From the NCBI RefSeq assembly GCF_009664975.1, contig NZ_WJXB01000003.1, forward strand, positions 372,001 through 436,000: 64,000 nt of DNA, given 5' to 3'. The notes beneath the pieces are model-generated. The model made no database searches. It worked only from the letters and a program-made list of their open reading frames with translations, and was not told where the DNA came from. This document shows positions 62,160 through 64,000 of this stretch, one piece after another. Numbering within the stretch: the first letter of the stretch is position 1; every line of letters begins with the position of its first letter. The position numbers were made by a program, and so were the translations under genes. The DNA comes from Paenibacillus monticola. Its GTDB lineage: Bacteria; Bacillota; Bacilli; Paenibacillales; Paenibacillaceae.

Positions 62160-62423
62160 TCATTTTTTCAGAATACCGATTAAGAGAAAGGCCACTCCAC
62201 AGCCGATCCAACCAATCTTGCTCCATGAAAGCTGCTGGGTCATCCCTGTAAGGCCAATGGTTGTAGTCAAGATCAATACAGTCGGACCTACCAGTGCCAG
62301 CGCCGAATTCACTGCCAACGCCTTGTCCACCTGATTCAAGCGCAGCATAAGAAGTGCAGCTGAAATTTCCACACTGCCCGATATGATCCGCAGCACTGCC
62401 ATCCAGCTCACATACTTGTCCAA
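62160..62423 (-). CDS. yqhV: DUF2619 membrane protein YqhV
   Basis: 87 aa with three hydrophobic segments (MAVLRIISGSVEISAALLML, ALALVGPTVLILTTTIGL, IGWIGCGVAFLLIGIL). Located immediately upstream of spoIIIAA as in B. subtilis. TTG at 62423, 9 nt past AGGAG, is preferred over TTG at 62432, which abuts it. Function unknown. Confidence 0.85.
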   Translation of the reverse strand: MDKYVSWMAVLRIISGSVEISAALLMLRLNQVDKALAVNSALALVGPTVLILTTTIGLTGMTQQLSWSKIGWIGCGVAFLLIGILKK

Positions 62424-62718
62424 TCTGCTCAACTCCTTTTTATTGATTTAAGCCCCAGACTTATGCCTTCAATCGCTACTAATAGCGGCTATTATCCATG
62501 GTTATGCGGGACAGGCCAACTTTAGACAATTAAAAGTGTGAAAGAAATCATAGAGCTTCCAGCAATAAAAAAATATCATCAGTATGATAAAATAAACTTT
62601 GCATGTGCTTAAAAAGCAGAAAGGCAAATATAAGGACCTCAGATAGGTTAAACTTATACTTCCTAATCTTTTGAACAGAGTTAGTTGTAAAAACACAAGA
62701 AAAAAGGGGATTTTTGTT

Positions 62719-63585
62719 ATGCACGTTCGTAATTACGGAGTACCGCTCGTTACTGGGACTGTGGCCAAACAAGTTCGGGAAATTGTCATTATCATTTTCT
62801 CGGCCTTTCTGGTAGCAAGCGGGCTTCGGTTATTTCTCATTCCTCACCAGCTTTTAAGTGGCGGGGTAGCCGGGGTGGCTTCCGTAGCCGGTTATTTAAC
62901 GAATCCAAAGTTTATCTCGCTTATTTATTTTGCTATTAACCTTCCTATTCTTATCTGGGGCTTTATCGTTGTAGGCAAGAAATATATTTGTTTAAGCATG
63001 CTATCCGTTCTAGCCACGACCTGGTTTCTGAACATTATTCCTGTGGTGCAGTTGACCAAGGACCCCATTCTGGCGAGTATATTCGGCGGGGTAATCATTG
63101 CAGGCGGAGTGGGTTTCTCACTGCGTGCTGGAGGTTCATCCGGTGGATTTGACATATTAGGCTCTATTATTACCCGTAAGCATGATATCCCGATGGGGAG
63201 CGTACTCTTTGTAATGGACGGGCTCGTTATTCTAAGTCTTGGATTCTTCAAAAGCTGGGACTCTGCACTGTACGCCATGCTCTGTATTTTCGTCAAGAGC
63301 AGAGTGGTGGATATGATCCATATCCGCCACGTGAAATTGACCTGCTTCATTGTTACGAAGGAGCGGGATAAAATGCTGGAGTCCCTCACACGCCTGCCAC
63401 ACGGCGTCACAGTCGTCAATACTGAGGGTGGCTATAGTCACGAAGGCAATGCGATGTTGATGACTGTTACAACCCGCTATGAGCTGGCAACCCTGCGAAA
63501 GACCATTCTGGAGACAGATCCCAAATCATTTGTGAACGTGCTGCAGACGGTGGAGATCGTAGGTAGATTTCGGAGAATGGTTTAG
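62719..63585 (+). CDS. YitT family membrane protein (DUF161 + DUF2179)
   Basis: 288 aa: five or six transmembrane helices with family motifs LIPHQLLSGGVAGVASV, SLRAGGSSGGFDILG and a C-terminal DUF2179 domain (VKLTCFIVTKERDKMLESLTRLPHGVTVVNTEGGYS in part). Transport or sensing roles are proposed for the family, not proven. ATG at 62719 follows AAGGGG. A small TATCAT-CAGT-ATGATA inverted repeat sits at 62574-62589 upstream. Confidence 0.9.
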   Translation: MHVRNYGVPLVTGTVAKQVREIVIIIFSAFLVASGLRLFLIPHQLLSGGVAGVASVAGYLTNPKFISLIYFAINLPILIWGFIVVGKKYICLSMLSVLATTWFLNIIPVVQLTKDPILASIFGGVIIAGGVGFSLRAGGSSGGFDILGSIITRKHDIPMGSVLFVMDGLVILSLGFFKSWDSALYAMLCIFVKSRVVDMIHIRHVKLTCFIVTKERDKMLESLTRLPHGVTVVNTEGGYSHEGNAMLMTVTTRYELATLRKTILETDPKSFVNVLQTVEIVGRFRRMV

Positions 63586-63599
63586 CAAAAACACACAAA

Positions 63600-63652
63600 A
63601 ACAGGGATGTCCCAAAGCCAATAAAGGCTTCAGGACATCCCTGTTTCATTTC
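63600..63652. terminator. Bidirectional terminator between YitT gene and lysC
   Basis: ACAGGGATGTCC and GGACATCCCTGT form a 12-bp stem around an inner GCC-AATAAA-GGC hairpin. T-rich sequence (TTTCATTT; TTTTTGTGTTTTT on the other strand) follows on both sides. Confidence 0.85.
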
Positions 63653-63663
63653 AGTTGCAGTGT

Positions 63664-64000
63664 TTAACGGCGATCCTGTGGACCACCAACGAAGGCCTGC
63701 TCAGTTGTATCTAAGTTGTAAGCGGTGTGAAGCGCCTGAATGATATGTTGCAGATTACCGGATTCAATCACGCAGGATACCTTGATCTCGGAGGTGCTGA
63801 CCATCTTGATACTAACGCCCTGCTTGGAGATGACTTCGAACATTTGAGCGGCAACGCCAGGGTGGCTGACCATGCCTGCACCCACGATAGATACCTTCAC
63901 GAGGTTATCCTCAGAGGTAACTTCACTATAAGGCAAAGTTGCATGCATTTGCTCGATCACTTCTTTAGCCCGCTCCATATCATCCAAAGAGACGGTGAAG
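63664..64000 (-). CDS. lysC: Aspartate kinase, C-terminal part (runs off window end)
   Basis: 112 codons of the C-terminus, opening FTVSLDDMERAKEVIEQM at the window edge and ending VGGPQDRR. Two ACT-domain signatures are visible: LVKVSIVGAGMVSHPGVAAQMFEVI and IKMVSTSEIKVSCVI, as in lysine/threonine-regulated aspartokinases. The catalytic domain lies beyond the window. Converts aspartate to aspartyl phosphate. Confidence 0.93.
   Translation of the reverse strand, partial: FTVSLDDMERAKEVIEQMHATLPYSEVTSEDNLVKVSIVGAGMVSHPGVAAQMFEVISKQGVSIKMVSTSEIKVSCVIESGNLQHIIQALHTAYNLDTTEQAFVGGPQDRR

Noticed and set aside
61615..62334. 239-codon plus-strand open frame
   Set aside because: Antisense to spoIIIAA and yqhV, both clearly real; no Shine-Dalgarno and no recognisable protein features.

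Overview
The window reads as a chromosomal segment of an endospore-forming, low-to-mid GC Firmicute, most probably Paenibacillus. Gene content and order follow the Bacillus subtilis sporulation/metabolism segment (spoIIA - dacF - pnp - drm - xerD - yqzK - fur - spoIIM - nudF - bkd - spo0A - spoIVB - recN - ahrC - tlyA - dxs - ispA - xseBA - folD - nusB - accCB - spoIIIA - yqhV). Nearly all core genes lie on the minus strand. No rRNA, tRNA or CRISPR array was seen.

Layout. 1-1022: 5' end of mannonate dehydratase (uxuA) and a divergent GntR/FCD regulator with palindromic operator candidates. 1023-3962: small accessory patch with an intact IS4-family element (1474-2990, 5-bp target duplication CAATA) that replaced the last codons of a DUF2384-like gene, a CdiI-like immunity gene and a tiny membrane ORF. 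4073-5852: metallophosphoesterase (apparently with a non-AUG start) and a DUF1835 protein. 6000-8948: spoIIAA-AB-sigF and dacF. 9070-11278: an acyltransferase and a beta-lactamase-fold serine hydrolase. 11371-17842: nucleoside salvage (pdp, two tandem PNPs, deoB), xerD, yqzK, fur. 18541-22713: spoIIM, endonuclease Q, nudF, a divergent mciZ-like gene, an M20 peptidase, and a Prli42-like micropeptide. 22775-28515: branched-chain 2-oxoacid dehydrogenase operon lpdV-bkdAA-bkdAB-bkdB followed by lipB. 28669-32677: yqzF and a heterodimeric ABC exporter.

32780-39872 is an AT-richer accessory stretch: thymidine kinase, a DinB/DUF2007-like pair, and an unusual compact agr-like quorum locus (kinase-less multi-TM protein, AgrB, a cysteine-free AgrD-like peptide, a single-domain LytTR regulator). 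It is followed by a sporulation-kinase inhibitor gene (sda), a Xre regulator, a CDP-alcohol phosphatidyltransferase and hypotheticals. Core synteny resumes at spo0A (40063) and runs to spoIIIAA/yqhV (62423), then YitT and the 3' part of lysC at the window edge.

The genes converge on sporulation control. Spo0A is the master regulator, Sda a likely brake on its kinases, SpoIIA the forespore sigma-F switch, SpoIIM/SpoIIIA/SpoIVB the engulfment, feeding-channel and sigma-K signalling steps, and MciZ a Z-ring inhibitor. Two families of dispersed non-coding repeats are visible: a covarying hairpin (1246-1303, 33836-33890) and a leader element that carries the Shine-Dalgarno sequence of the following gene (yqzK, recN, spoIIIAH; degenerate at bkdAA, bkdB).
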